From positions 266,201 through 330,200 of the forward strand of contig OZ025741.1 of NCBI GenBank assembly GCA_964019335.1: a DNA stretch of 64,000 nt. The letters are read 5' to 3'. Every line of letters begins with the position of its first letter. Positions within the stretch are counted from its first letter, which is position 1. Positions 41,332 through 52,817 of this stretch are shown piece after piece. The position numbers and the translations under genes are program-made. The notes under the pieces were generated by a model. It worked only from the letters and a program-made list of their open reading frames with translations. It was not told the origin of the DNA and did not search any database. Origin of the DNA: Diplonema japonicum (taxonomy: Eukaryota; Euglenozoa; Diplonemea; Diplonemida; Diplonemidae).

Positions 41332-42960
41332 ACCCGTTTCACTACCAATACTGACCACACGGCATGGGGTGCCTTGGGTGCTAAGGCTCAGCGCCGAGAC
41401 TACTCGGAACTGTTTAGCTAGAGAAGGGACACTCGCAAGAGCGGCTTGGACCGCCGTTTCCTGAGCCCTGCTCGTTTTTTGCTTCTTGGTGCTAAGGAGC
41501 GTCGGGGTCCAGGTACAGTTCCCTGAGTAGTAGAATTTTTGCAACGACAGCCTGGTCCCTATTGCGGAGACAATGTCGTCAAAGGCTTCTCCTCCGATTC
41601 TATTGTTAGAGATGTCCAACACCAGAATCGAACACCTTTCTAAAAGAAGCTTCAAAAGCCGTGCCGAGTTTTGCCCCGCCGCGTTCCCAGCAATGTTCAA
41701 ATACCTCAGCCGCATCCCTTTAACAGAAACCCCGTTCAACACCGATGTCAGCAATTCTGAAACCCTCGCGTCCCCAAGATTATTATACGAAAAATCGAGG
41801 TACTCAAGGGTGCTTTGCTTTGACAGGTATTTTATCAGTCTTGAGAGCCATTCCACGCTTGTCGAAGACGGTACCCCAGGTGATTTCTCGGGGCATATGT
41901 TGCATCGGGCCAGGCTCAACCCCGACAAGCTCGAAAGTTTCATGATCTTGAGAAGCGCGGTTATTATCCGAGAAGTTATTGAGGTGCACTTTGAAGGGCA
42001 TTCGGGAAGCGTAATCATTCGAAGCTGGTCTTGGGAAGCTGCGGTAACAGAGTTAAAAGTGATCCCCGACAAAATCGAACAGGTGATCTCTTGGATGTCC
42101 GCGTGGTCAGCGTCGCAGTCTTGGCTAGCACAGGAGAAGATGGATGAAGACCGTTTTTTGGTGGGAAATGCTTTTGAAAGATTGAGGTGCCTGGTTCGCA
42201 TTCCGCTCTTCTGAAGATCTTTAAAAAGATTGCCAAGCCCTTCTGTCAACGGGACAGGGCCCTCTTCAAAGCCAACCTCTACGAAAGTAACATTTGATTT
42301 TCCCACGATTAGAGTGCTAAGATCCTGCGAAGCGGAATCGAACCAAGGATCGTCCACCTTCATTTTTTTGATCAGAATCCTTCCATAGCCTTTGAAATTC
42401 TTGGGGTTTATGTCGTTCCTTTGGAAAGCCAGCTCGTTCCGGATTCCTTCCGATGTGATTAGGTCATTCCGGGTAGCGTCTTGGAAGTCCTCCACGGGTT
42501 TGAAAATCTTGTTGTCGCCGATCTTGCCCACGACTTCTGACGGGTAGCTGTCCAGTTCTGTGTAGAACTGCAAGGACCTCGCGAGATGAAGCTCTTGCTC
42601 TCCTTTTGTCCCTAATTCAGACATTAAAACCTGCAGTGCTTCTAACGACAATTTGTTTTCTATGATACCGCCGTTTGCGATGTAGTGGCATATTAGGATC
42701 CGTTTCATGTCTTCAATCGCTTTCTCCGATGTGCAGGTTCCGTATTTGTCTTTATCATTCAGGGAATTTGATAACTTCTGAAGGCATATCTTCAGCACGT
42801 CGATGCCGTTGTCGTTGTTCTTGCGCAGCTCTTTCACGAGATCTTCTAAAAGCTGGCCTGTTTGGTGAGGGACATCCCCCGCGCTAATGATGCTGCTGCA
42901 CCGGCTCAGCGGGTTCGAGATGTAGGACTGCTCCGGCGCAAAATCCTCTATTGTACCCAT
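41329..42960 (-). CDS. Leucine-rich-repeat protein
   Basis: Encodes 543 residues in one exon. The N-terminal half is helical and acidic without a recognised domain. From about residue 330 there are RNI-type leucine-rich repeats: LSGLSLARCNICPE, LEYLDFSYNNLGDARVSELL, LRYLNIAGNAAGQNSARLL and LVLDISNNRIGGEAFDDIV. Such repeats form a protein-binding horseshoe. The start is placed at 42960 (MGTIEDFAPEQ), because the upstream in-frame extension is homopolymer-encoded. Gly2 and Ile4 do not make a clear myristoylation signal. The stop lies inside the border of the mobile relic downstream, so the 3' UTR may derive from it. Partner and role unknown. Confidence 0.8.
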
Positions 42961-42972
42961 TTTCCGTGCATG

Positions 42973-43003
<31 letters not shown>

Positions 43004-43015
43004 ATGTGTAGTGCT

Positions 43016-43051
<36 letters not shown>

Positions 43052-44383
43052 AGGGTAAGTAAAGTTTGCTTCATGATTGCGGTATAAAAAAAAAAGAAAA
43101 AAAAAGAAGGAACGGGTTTGAGGGAGGAAGAAGAAACATGTTTTGTTTGCCAAGTATCACAAGGGTGCTGGGTTGGCAGCCGTGTCGAGGGGGGAAAAGT
43201 CAGCCTACTGGAGACTGAACCCGTGATGTTATTTCTTTTTTTAGCCAATACAGCCCATGCAATTACCAGTGGCAAAAAAAAAAGTGTAAATGAAGGGGAG
43301 GGGGACGGTGGTGTAAGTTGAGGAAGAGAGGAGAAAAAAAAAGGGGGGGGGAGGTTATTAGATAGAGAGGGGTTTGAGAAAGGGTTGTGGTGACGCTCTT
43401 TTTTTTTTTTTTTTTTGGTTACCCCTTTTTTTTTCCTTTCCCGTTTCGCGTCGGGGTGCGAAGGACCAAAGGAACTAAGACACAAATTCTTTTCCTTGGT
43501 GCTTCCTTCGTTTTTTCTTTTTTTTTTTTTGCTGATTCCCATGTGTTAATGCAGTTATAAAACAGAAAAACCAAATAAAATAAAAGGGAAAGTTTTTTTT
43601 CTTTCTTTTTTTTTTTTTGGGTGCTCGGTTGCAGCCTCAAAATATTCTATTTTTTCTTTCTCTCTTTCTATTTTCTTGCTTCTCCGCAAGAGGAGAAACA
43701 AAAAAAGAGAAAACCTCTGAATAAGCGATGCCCTCCTGGTATGATGCTTCAACGGCAAGTTGTTGGTCATGAATCCCCGTTTTTTGAAAGGTTTTCTCTA
43801 ATCAAAAAAGAAAAAAAAGTTTTTTTTTTTTGACTCCATGTCTTTGTTAATCGCACGGATCAAGAAACGGCTGAGAAAAGGGCAGGTGTTTCTCCCCCCA
43901 TTATCCTGCTGGCACAAGCCTACGTCAAGCCTTTATTTATTTTTATTTTTTTTTCTTGAAAAAATACAGTTTTAAAGAAATGAAAAAGAGAAAAAAAAAA
44001 AAAAAAAAAAAAAGAAATTAGTTCAGAATTCTTGTGTTTGTTTGTTTGCTTGCGTGCCTAGCCAGGATTCACATCGTGTGCCCTGAAGCGTGTAAGCTTC
44101 AAAACCTGTATAAAATCAACTAGAGCATTTTGACGAATAGGTAGATAATCGTTAATACAGAAGGGGGGGGAGAAAAAAAATATATAAAAAAAATCTTTTT
44201 TTCAATCTTTACCATTCCCCTTTACCCTTTCATTTTCTTTTTAGTCCGGCTTCGGGTGCTTAGTTGCAGCCTCAATTTTTTTTTTCCCCCCCTTTCCAAT
44301 TTTGTTATTTCTTCTTTTTTTTTTTTTCCGAAAAGAGAATGAACGAACTAAAAAAAAAGAAGAAAAAGAGTTCCGGGGAAGGG

Positions 44384-44417
<34 letters not shown>

Positions 44418-44683
44418 AAGAAAGAAAAAAAGAAAGAAAAAGAAAAATAGAAAACAAAAGAGCATATTCTTAATAAGAGAGGAAGACAAACAAAAACAAA
44501 ACCAAAAAAAAGAAAAGAAAAAGAGAGAGAGAGAGAGAGAGAGAGATAGATAGATAAATATGTAGAACGCTTAGTTGGCCCATTGGAAGGGAGGTAAGGC
44601 CACGTCCGAAGGAACTCTAAGGAGTTTAAAAAAAAAAAGAAGAAGAAGAGGAAAAGACGACCTACATTAGTAAGAATCTGCGT
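42961..44683. other. Low-complexity spacer
   Basis: A, T and GA-rich runs with mixed islands (43120-43300, 43720-43900, 44030-44160). A short unit, GGGTGCTNNGTTGCAGCCTC, occurs near 43619 and again near 44253. No gene seen. Confidence 0.6.
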
Positions 44684-47600
44684 TTAATGCCCAGCACACT
44701 CACAAGCACCCACAAGAGGATTCCAAGCACATTTGTGACTGGGGTTCTCAGGGCATGCATTGCCACAGGTGTCTTTGGAGTAATCGCTACACTTGCGGGC
44801 AGGAGGTCTGCACGAGCAGCTGGACTGAGCAGCGTCCCAGTGACACGTCATGTACCGGTTCTCTGGGCACTCTTGGCCGTAGCAAGAGCCCTGCGACACG
44901 AAGGAGGAGCAACTTGCGGGCCTTTTGCACCCGCACGACCCCTCTGCCCACACACACTCCGAGTTTACATCTTCCGGGCACACACCATTACACAGCCCTT
45001 TGTATGTAATGGCTGCACAGCTCTGCGGTCTCTTCTTGGCGCATCCACAGGTTGCCATGTGAGGGCTCCACACACACTGCGAGTTGGGGTCCTCAGGGCA
45101 CATCCCTACGCAGCTCGACGGGTCACCGTAGTCAGAACACCCTTGTTTCCCACACGCACACCCGCCTTCTTCTTCGTCCCACTCGCACTGGGCAGAAGGG
45201 TTCTCAGGGCACGCCCCCAGGCAGGATTGTTTAGCCAACCCTCTGCATGTGCGCAGTGCTCTTCTGAAGCACCCGCACATGTTACGTGCCCTGTCCCAAT
45301 GGCAAAGGCTGTCAGGGTTCTCAGGGCACACCCCATGGCACTCCCCGGGTGTCGCGTGTTCGGAACATTTGTGCGCAACAGGTGCACACCGGCACGTCGC
45401 CGAGCTGCCGTCCCACTCGCATGTGCTCAGGTCGTCCTCCGGGCAGACACCCCCGCACAGTTGGGGTTCTGTAATGTCCTGGCAGCTGTCCAGTCCGTTG
45501 TCAAAGCACCCGCAGTGCCCGTGCTGCCACACGCAGAAGCTGCCCAGGTTGTCAGGGCAAACACCTCTGCACTGCTCGGCATTGGCGATGTCAGAGCAGT
45601 GCTTGATCTTTTCGGTGGGCACTGGTGTTGGGGCAGCGGTGGGTTTTTGCATGCATTCGCATTTTCCCTGTAGTTCGTGTCCATGATGATGATGATTGTG
45701 GTGCACACGCTCATAGCTCCACACGCAGTCATTGCTTGGGTCCTCTGGGCAAGTGCCTCTGCATAGCTCTTCAAAAGTGATGTCCCCACAACTGCCCAAC
45801 CCACCATCCCTGCAGCCGCAACCAGTTGTGTTGCTCCATTGGCACCACCCGATGTGGTTCTCGGGACAAGAGCCTGCACACCTGTCGGCAGTAGTGATGT
45901 CACTGCAGTACTTTACTTCGGTGGGTGCAGGTGTTGGTAAGGTGCAGCCGCATGTTGCAGACGCGTCACTCCACTCGCAACGTAGCTCAGGGTTCTCGGG
46001 GCATGCAAAATACTGGCAGAGCTCCTCCCCAATGGCCGCGCAGCTCTCAGGTTGAGGGCAGCTGCACTCTCCGATGATTGGGCTCCACACACAGTTCATG
46101 GCACCGTCGTGCTGACACGCGTTGCTCTCGCACGTATTTTCACTAGTGTGCTCCTTGCACAACATATGCTCCTTGTACCCACAGGTCGCACTGGTGTGGT
46201 TCCAGGCACATTTTCTTGTCGAGTCTTCAGGACAGTCGAAGAGCATGCATTCGGTTTCACTCATCAATTCATTGCACGCAGCAGGCGGTGGTTGTGGTGT
46301 GCTAACGGGCACTGGCGTCACTCGTGGTGCACACTCACAGTGCGACCCGTTTCGTGTGCTGTCGACCCATCTGCAGTGCCGTGCCACATCACTCGGACAT
46401 GGAGAACTCTTGCACTCGTCCTCATCCATGATCTCGATACACGACATAGGTGGTGCCATCGTGCGCGGTGCTGCCGTTGGAGGATTATTGGCCTCATTAC
46501 ACTCACAGCCTGCAGACTCATTCCAGCTGCAGTTACGTGTGGTGTCGTCAGGACAAGGTGTGATTGCGCATTGCTCGGCCTCCTTCACAGACGAACAGGA
46601 CGTGATGGGGCAGCCGCATGAGCTGCCTGTCCACTCGCAGTAGGTCCCGTTCCCGCCGCCAGGGCATGGGGTCACGTTGCATGTGTCCTCACTGGAAACT
46701 TCTTCGCAGCTGGCAGGTGGGCAGTCGCACGCCTCGTTGATGTCGTTGTACATGCACATGCGCCCGCTCTGCCCACAAGTAACAGCCATGCACACACTCT
46801 TCGCTCCATCGAACTCAGAGCACGCGTTGCAGCCGCACTCCCCGCTTGCCCACGTGCACCTCCCTCCCGTCTTGCAGTTACTCCTTTCGCACGTCTCCTG
46901 GTTCGTTGCCTGTGCGCATGATTCCTCCATGGGCGTGGCTTCGGGAGCACCGAAAGGAGCATCTGTCACGAAAATACACTCGCAACTGGCAGTGTTGTTC
47001 ACCCCCGACACCCAGCTGCAGTTGTGTGCAGCATCATCAGGGCAAGCTGATTTCATGCACTCCTCTTTAACGGCGATGTCAGAACAGAACTCCGCTGGAG
47101 CTTCTGTCTCAGGTGCGGAAGTGGTAGGCATTGCGGTGTCAGGTGCATCTGTCGCAGGGACACCGGTGGAGGGGGCATCTGTGATGAAAACACACTCGCA
47201 ACTGCCAGTGCCATTCACCCCCATTGACCAACTGCAGTTGTGGGCCATGTCCTCAGGGCAAGATGACCTCATGCACTCCTCCTCACTTTTGATGTCAGCA
47301 CACATAGTGGCAGGTGGTGATTGCGTAGCAGGTGCAGAAGTCTCAGGTGCGGGGGTTTCGGGTGCTTCAGTCTCAGGTGCAAGGGTTTCAGGTGCATCAC
47401 TTTCATAAATGCATTCACACCTGTTTGTGCCGTCGAGTGTCTCTGTCACCCAGGTGCAGTTGTACTGTGGGTCTTCCGGGCAAGCTGATTCCATGCACAC
47501 TTCTGAATTTGTGATATCAGAACAGAACTCCACAGGTGCTGCTGTTGCCGGTGCATCTGTCGCAGGGACACCGGTGGAGGGGGCATCTGTGATGAAAACA

Positions 47601-49078
47601 CACTCGCAACTGCCAGTGCCATTCACCCCCATTGACCAACTGCAGTTGTGGGCCATGTCCTCAGGGCAAGATGACCTCATGCACTCCTCCTCACTTTTGA
47701 TGTCAGCACACATAGTGGCAGGTGGTGATTGCGTAGCAGGTGCGGGGGTTTCGGGTGCTTCCGTCTCAGGTGCAAGGGTTTCAGGTGCATCACTTTCATA
47801 AATGCATTCACACCTGTTTGTGCCGTCGAGTGTCTCTGTCACCCAGGTGCAGTTGTACTGTGGGTCTTCCGGGCAAGCTGATTCCATGCACACTTCTGAA
47901 TTTGTGATATCAGAACAGAACTCCACAGGTGCTGCTGTTGCCGGTGCATCTGTCGCAGGGACACCGGTGGAGGGGGCATCTGTGATGAAAACACACTCGC
48001 AACTGCCAGTGCCATTCACCCCCATTGACCAACTGCAGTTGTGGGCCATGTCCTCAGGGCAAGATGACCTCATGCACTCCTCCTCACTTTTGATGTCAGC
48101 ACACATAGTGGCAGGTGGTGATTGCGTAGCAGGTGCAGAAGTCTCAGGTGCGGGGGTTTCGGGTGCTTCCGTCTCAGGTGCAAGGGTTTCAGGTGCATCA
48201 CTTTCATAAATGCATTCACACCTGTTTGTGCCGTCGAGTGTCTCTGTCACCCAGGTGCAGTTGTACTGTGGGTCCTCTGGGCAAGCTGATTCCATGCACA
48301 CTTCTGAATTTGTGATATCAGAACAGAACTCCACAGGTGCTGCTGTTGCCGGTGCAGCGGTATCAGGTGTCCGCGTTGCTGGTGCATGCGTCTCAGGGGC
48401 ATCGGTATCATATACACATTCGCACCTAGCCGACCCGTCAAGCGTCTCTTGCACCCAAGTGCAGTTCTGAGCATCGTCTTCAGGACAGGCGGACTCCATG
48501 CAAAGTGCAGCATTTGAAATGTCGGAGCAGAACTCTGCAGGTGCCTGCGTGTCGGGCGCAGTCGTGGGCACTTCTGTCTCATGATCGGGGCAGCTGCATG
48601 AATCGGTGGTATTTTCTGCAGACCAGCTGCAGTTACGTGTGGTGTCGTCAGGACAAGGTGTGATTGCGCATTGCTCGGCCTCCTTCACAGACGAACAGGA
48701 CGTGATGGGGCAGCCGCATGAGCTGCCTGTCCACTCGCAGTAGGTCCCGTTCCCGCCGCCAGGGCATGGGGTCACGTTGCATGTGTCCTCATTGGAAACT
48801 TCTTCGCAGCTGGCAGGTGGGCAGTCGCACGCCTCGTTGATGTCGTTGTACATGCACATGCGCCCGCTCTGCCCACAAGTAACAGCCATGCACACACTTT
48901 TCGCTCCATCGAACTCAGAGCACGCGTTGCAGCCGCACTCCCCGCTTGCCCACGTGCACCTCCCTCCTGTTTCCTCGCATGAACTGCGCGAGCAAAACTC
49001 TTCATTGTCGGCCTCCGTGCATGACTGAGAGCTCACGACTACCATAACCGCTGCCCAGAGAGACACTCTGAGGACCAT
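44684..49078 (-). CDS. Large secreted cysteine-rich repeat protein with Pro/Thr linkers
   Basis: Encodes 1464 residues in one exon. The start at 49078 gives a clean signal peptide (MVLRVSLWAAVMVVVSSQS). The whole mature protein is about 27 modules of roughly 35-50 residues with the pattern C-x5-8-C-x3-4-CPE(D/N)-x4-5-C-x-W ... C-x-C. The middle modules are joined by Thr/Pro/Ala-rich linkers (for example APETEAPETPAPE), likely O-glycosylated. NCS/NCT sequons recur. There is no membrane segment or GPI-type tail, so the product is probably secreted or held by binding. The module resembles no domain I can name; disulfide-rich surface or lorica-like proteins are plausible analogies. Two sets of near-identical internal duplications show recent expansion. 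Confidence 0.85.
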   Translation of the reverse strand: MVLRVSLWAAVMVVVSSQSCTEADNEEFCSRSSCEETGGRCTWASGECGCNACSEFDGAKSVCMAVTCGQSGRMCMYNDINEACDCPPASCEEVSNEDTCNVTPCPGGGNGTYCEWTGSSCGCPITSCSSVKEAEQCAITPCPDDTTRNCSWSAENTTDSCSCPDHETEVPTTAPDTQAPAEFCSDISNAALCMESACPEDDAQNCTWVQETLDGSARCECVYDTDAPETHAPATRTPDTAAPATAAPVEFCSDITNSEVCMESACPEDPQYNCTWVTETLDGTNRCECIYESDAPETLAPETEAPETPAPETSAPATQSPPATMCADIKSEEECMRSSCPEDMAHNCSWSMGVNGTGSCECVFITDAPSTGVPATDAPATAAPVEFCSDITNSEVCMESACPEDPQYNCTWVTETLDGTNRCECIYESDAPETLAPETEAPETPAPATQSPPATMCADIKSEEECMRSSCPEDMAHNCSWSMGVNGTGSCECVFITDAPSTGVPATDAPATAAPVEFCSDITNSEVCMESACPEDPQYNCTWVTETLDGTNRCECIYESDAPETLAPETEAPETPAPETSAPATQSPPATMCADIKSEEECMRSSCPEDMAHNCSWSMGVNGTGSCECVFITDAPSTGVPATDAPDTAMPTTSAPETEAPAEFCSDIAVKEECMKSACPDDAAHNCSWVSGVNNTASCECIFVTDAPFGAPEATPMEESCAQATNQETCERSNCKTGGRCTWASGECGCNACSEFDGAKSVCMAVTCGQSGRMCMYNDINEACDCPPASCEEVSSEDTCNVTPCPGGGNGTYCEWTGSSCGCPITSCSSVKEAEQCAITPCPDDTTRNCSWNESAGCECNEANNPPTAAPRTMAPPMSCIEIMDEDECKSSPCPSDVARHCRWVDSTRNGSHCECAPRVTPVPVSTPQPPPAACNELMSETECMLFDCPEDSTRKCAWNHTSATCGYKEHMLCKEHTSENTCESNACQHDGAMNCVWSPIIGECSCPQPESCAAIGEELCQYFACPENPELRCEWSDASATCGCTLPTPAPTEVKYCSDITTADRCAGSCPENHIGWCQWSNTTGCGCRDGGLGSCGDITFEELCRGTCPEDPSNDCVWSYERVHHNHHHHGHELQGKCECMQKPTAAPTPVPTEKIKHCSDIANAEQCRGVCPDNLGSFCVWQHGHCGCFDNGLDSCQDITEPQLCGGVCPEDDLSTCEWDGSSATCRCAPVAHKCSEHATPGECHGVCPENPDSLCHWDRARNMCGCFRRALRTCRGLAKQSCLGACPENPSAQCEWDEEEGGCACGKQGCSDYGDPSSCVGMCPEDPNSQCVWSPHMATCGCAKKRPQSCAAITYKGLCNGVCPEDVNSECVWAEGSCGCKRPASCSSFVSQGSCYGQECPENRYMTCHWDAAQSSCSCRPPARKCSDYSKDTCGNACPENPSHKCAWNPLVGACECAGH
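46524..46867 (-). repeat. Internal duplicate of 48624-48967
   Basis: This 344-bp coding segment recurs 2100 bp away at 48624-48967 with only two or three base differences, giving a single visible amino-acid change (EEVSSED versus EEVSNED). It encodes four cysteine modules. Confidence 0.9.
47143..48351 (-). repeat. Three tandem units of about 400 bp
   Basis: Units start at 47143, 47551 and 47944, with periods of 408 and 393 bp. The middle unit lacks 15 bp in the APETSAPATQ linker. Each unit encodes two cysteine modules and two Thr/Pro linkers and is nearly identical in DNA, so the array is young or maintained by conversion. Confidence 0.9.
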
Positions 49079-49226
49079 GTTGTGTCGGGTGCGCGTCAGC
49101 AGAAAAAAAGAAAAGTGTGTAAAAAACAACCTGGGGAACGGGTGAAGAACTCGAATATGAAGAAGAAAGAAGAAAATGGAAGAATAAAATAAAATCACCA
49201 AATGAGATGTGTTTTAGCAACGACAC

Positions 49227-49268
<42 letters not shown>

Positions 49269-49375
49269 AAAGAACATGAATTTAACAAGGAAAAAGAGAG
49301 AGAGAAAAAAAAATAGAAAAGAACAAAAGAAAACCAAAACATAACTAAAGCACGGCTAACTTTCCCCCCCCACCC

Positions 49376-52225
49376 CTACCAAACCTGCCTATTGTATGCC
49401 TCCATGAGCCTAGTTCTGGCAGCATGGACAGCAGAGCCTGATGGGAGGGAACCTTGCGGGGACATGCCGGTGTTGCCCGTTGCGGGGCTTAAGAGTATGG
49501 GAGATACAGAGTCGACCACGTTGCCAAGGGTAAGGAGGGTGTGGGAGGGTGCCTTCAAGGGCTGATACAGGACCATAGAAGGGGGTGGCCGCTTCTTCTT
49601 CGCAGGGGTGAAAAAGTGCTCAACAACCTTGTCTGAAAGCGCCTTGCTGATGTCCGCGTTGTACTTCTCCGTCGCATTCGGTAAGACGACTCCGTCGTTG
49701 GTAGGACGCGAAGCACACCGCGTTTTCTTCTTCCCCGCCTTTAGTACAGGTGTCAGATAGGGCGACTTCGCAGGTAGTTTCTTCTTTCTCATCTTCGATG
49801 GTCTCTCCATGCTGTTGCCCTGCGAGCTGGCCTCGGTTGTAGTCCACCTCAGTTTCTCCATTGTCCTGAGAGATGTCTTTTGTTCCGGCGGGGTTTGTGG
49901 CGTAGCTGCCTCTTCCTCTGCGTACTTTCTAGTACTCTGTGCTATCTCCCTTCTGATCCTATTTGTCTTCGTGTCACCTACATACTGCGCTTTCAGAACT
50001 GCCTGTGGATTGCACTTTACCTTCACCACTGCCCATGATGCCATGGCGCTGCACAATGCTGCTATTATATTGCTCGATATTGAGGTGTCGTGTGGGAGGC
50101 TCTGGTGGTTGACTGTGGTCGTGGTGGGTTTTGGTGCCTCGAAGAGGGTTTTCAGTGCGTCAAGCTTCACTTGAAGCTCTTGCTTGCGGATTGCCAGTTG
50201 TTTGCCCAACGCTTGGCGCGCGCGGCTCCTTGCGACGTAGGAACGGAACGCGCACTGTATGGTGACGGCGCTGATCCAGGTCACTTCGTTGATTTCCTCT
50301 TGAAGGTTCTGCAGCCTTCGTGTGAGTCGTGTTCCATGTGTTTCCTTGCAGGCCAGGCACACCCGGAACCAGTTTTGTACGACCTGCAGTGCGTCGGCAA
50401 ATTTTTGCTGGTGTTCTGCGTCTCTCGCCGACCCGTCGCGCACCTTGGCCAGCCAACGCCGCTCTCTCACTGCGGAGTAGCACTTCCATGCACGCTGCAT
50501 GGCACTGGCCTTCTTGTACACTATACATGAGACTCTTCTTACGGCAAGTTTGTATTGCGTGCATTGTGCTAGTACCTGCAGTCGCCACTGCCATGCCTTG
50601 TCGTAGGTCTGGTGCAGTGCTTGGCGTGTTTTGAACCCTCGCAGGCACCTTTGAACAGTGAGGAGGTCGTGTGCTCGTAGCACATCGGCTTCTTCTTTGC
50701 TGTCAAGGCACCGAAGGATGGCCTCCTTGATGCGTAGCCGTTTCACAGCGGCCTTCGCGCGGCACGTGCTGAAGAATCTTTGCAGCAGACATGCTGAGTA
50801 GAATTCGACCTCTGCCCGTTCTGCAGCTTTCTGGTATTCCTTCTCCACCGTTTTCTCTATGTGCGCGCATCTTGCTTTGTACGACCGCCACGCGCACTGC
50901 ATCACCGTCGCCTTCTTGTTCGTGTACACAGTGATACCCAGCAGCAGCCGCACACGAAACGCCTTTGCAATCCTCTGCAGGGCTTTTGCGGTCTCGAACG
51001 CCTTCACAGGCAGCCGCCGCGCCTCCTTGACAGCCTTTTCCCTATGGATCGTTCTCGCTAATTTCCCTGCAGCGAGCTTTCCCTTCCGCAGTGCGGAGCG
51101 GCACGCGTTGGCTTGCGAGATGTAGTAGTTCACCCTTGGGATGCTGCTGAGCTGGATCCACTGTGGTGTCGGTTTGAGGAGAAGCGCGGGGGCGAGACAA
51201 GAGTTCTCCTCTGGTTGGGGTAGAAGAGCCCCGTCGGGGGGTGGTTCCACGAGGGCCCAGTGCCAGAACTTACCGAGTTCTTTCCGAGCGGTGGAGTACA
51301 CACCGTGCCTGGTGTGCGCTTCGAGGCGAGTGAGGAGGTCTCGGGACACATCTTCGTCCCTTGAGAGCCCGTGCACGCGGCGGTTCCTTGTGGAAAGCGA
51401 GGCGAGGGTGGTGCGGGCTGATTTTTGGATGCTTTTTGCGTTGGCCGCGCGGTGGATCCCCCGCCTGGTGCGGTGATGCGACCAGGTGGACGTGATGAGC
51501 TTTGCAGCAGTCTCCTTCTCTTGCTCCTCACTTTTCCGGGCAGAATTGTCCTGTGATTCCTGGAACCGCACACGTTTGTGCTCGACAACCGAGCTGTCCC
51601 TCTTGGATCGGTACCACCGTTGAACCCTTCCTGCGGCGTTGTGCAGTTCTTGGTCGACGCTGGCGGCTTTTTCGAGTTTCCGCGCTTTTTCAACAGCAGC
51701 CCGCCGTGCACGTGCTTCCTTGTACGCCCTGTAGTAGTGCTGTATTGTCCGTGCGGCAGTGGCACGGCGGGATATAAACCATCTGAACTGCTTCTGTATG
51801 CACAGTGCTGCCGATGTTATCTTTTGTTGGGCTTTTGCAATGTGCCTGCGCCAGGCCTTTTGTATGCACAGTGCTGCTGATGTTATCTTTTGTTGGGCTT
51901 TTGCAGTGTGCCTGCGCCAGGCCTTCTGTATGCACAGTGCTGCTGATGTTATCTTTTGTCGGCCTCTTGCAGTGTGCCTGCGCCAGGCCCGGGCGATCAT
52001 TTGTTGGGCGTAGGAGAGCTCGGCTCGCTTGCTCTGTTCTACTTCTTCTGTGTGGCGTCTCTTCCTTTCCCTTTGCTTCACTCCGCTCACCCACCAGGCT
52101 TGTATTTTGGAGGCCTCGAGGTGGTAGTCTTCTTGTGCGGCATCGATGCAGAATTCTTCATCTTCTTCGGCCTCCTCACGATCCCCTCCCGAGGACAGGG
52201 TGAATGATTCTTCAGAGCCGCTCAT
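49376..52225 (-). CDS. IQ-motif (calmodulin-binding) protein
   Basis: Encodes 949 residues in one exon. The N-terminus is acidic. From about residue 75 on, IQ-type helices follow one another: AALCIQKAWRRH three times in a near-perfect 22-residue repeat, then ARTIQHYYRAYKEAR, ATVMQCAWRSYKAR, ASAMQRAWKCYSAVR and AVTIQCAFRSYVARSRAR. Such helices bind calmodulin or centrin, and proteins of this layout often act at spindle poles, basal bodies or the flagellar cytoskeleton. The C-terminal third is basic and Ser/Pro-rich, with short KKK clusters. I see no motor or CH domain, so it is not a myosin or a full ASPM homologue. Confidence 0.85.
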   Translation of the reverse strand: MSGSEESFTLSSGGDREEAEEDEEFCIDAAQEDYHLEASKIQAWWVSGVKQRERKRRHTEEVEQSKRAELSYAQQMIARAWRRHTARGRQKITSAALCIQKAWRRHTAKAQQKITSAALCIQKAWRRHIAKAQQKITSAALCIQKQFRWFISRRATAARTIQHYYRAYKEARARRAAVEKARKLEKAASVDQELHNAAGRVQRWYRSKRDSSVVEHKRVRFQESQDNSARKSEEQEKETAAKLITSTWSHHRTRRGIHRAANAKSIQKSARTTLASLSTRNRRVHGLSRDEDVSRDLLTRLEAHTRHGVYSTARKELGKFWHWALVEPPPDGALLPQPEENSCLAPALLLKPTPQWIQLSSIPRVNYYISQANACRSALRKGKLAAGKLARTIHREKAVKEARRLPVKAFETAKALQRIAKAFRVRLLLGITVYTNKKATVMQCAWRSYKARCAHIEKTVEKEYQKAAERAEVEFYSACLLQRFFSTCRAKAAVKRLRIKEAILRCLDSKEEADVLRAHDLLTVQRCLRGFKTRQALHQTYDKAWQWRLQVLAQCTQYKLAVRRVSCIVYKKASAMQRAWKCYSAVRERRWLAKVRDGSARDAEHQQKFADALQVVQNWFRVCLACKETHGTRLTRRLQNLQEEINEVTWISAVTIQCAFRSYVARSRARQALGKQLAIRKQELQVKLDALKTLFEAPKPTTTTVNHQSLPHDTSISSNIIAALCSAMASWAVVKVKCNPQAVLKAQYVGDTKTNRIRREIAQSTRKYAEEEAATPQTPPEQKTSLRTMEKLRWTTTEASSQGNSMERPSKMRKKKLPAKSPYLTPVLKAGKKKTRCASRPTNDGVVLPNATEKYNADISKALSDKVVEHFFTPAKKKRPPPSMVLYQPLKAPSHTLLTLGNVVDSVSPILLSPATGNTGMSPQGSLPSGSAVHAARTRLMEAYNRQVW
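51796..51990 (-). repeat. Three 66-bp coding repeats (IQ motifs)
   Basis: Three adjacent units of about 66 bp, each encoding a 22-residue IQ helix (KITSAALCIQKAWRRH and variants), differ at only a few bases. This shows recent unit duplication within the IQ gene. Confidence 0.85.
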
Positions 52226-52593
52226 TCAGCGCCAGTTGAGAACATGTACAAGGGCCCTAGTTGTATGTGGATTAGGGTGGGGGGGGGGAACAAAAAGAAG
52301 AAAAAATGGAAAATCAAAAAAAAAAAAATACGAGAAAGATATAACGTGCCACGGGGGTGCTGTGTGTGTTTCTTTGTTCCGCTTGCATCACTCCCTTTCT
52401 CCTCTTTTTTTTGTTTCGTTGTCCCCCCCCCCTTTTTTTTCTCTTTTTTTCTTCTTCGGGGTTCTTTTTTTTTTATTCTCTGGAAAAAAGGGGATTTGGT
52501 GTTACACAGTTACAATAAAGAAGTGAAAGGGGGGGAAATATAAAAAAAAAGAAGGAAAAAGCAAGCCGAGCTGAGAGAGGTGAGGGGATAACC

Positions 52594-52631
<38 letters not shown>

Positions 52632-52773
52632 TTAAAGAAAGGGGACCCACCCCACTCCTTTTCATCACTGACGTTTTCTTAAGCAACAACAAAATAAAAA
52701 ATTCCCTCCCCCTCTCCCCCTCCCCCCCCCCTTTTTTTATAAATTACCCAAACATAAAGCCAGATACAGATAG

Positions 52774-52817
<44 letters not shown>

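Noticed and set aside
44687-48470. Several plus-strand open frames of 80-330 codons
   Set aside because: They are antisense shadows of the cysteine-rich gene and repeat with the same period as its duplications.
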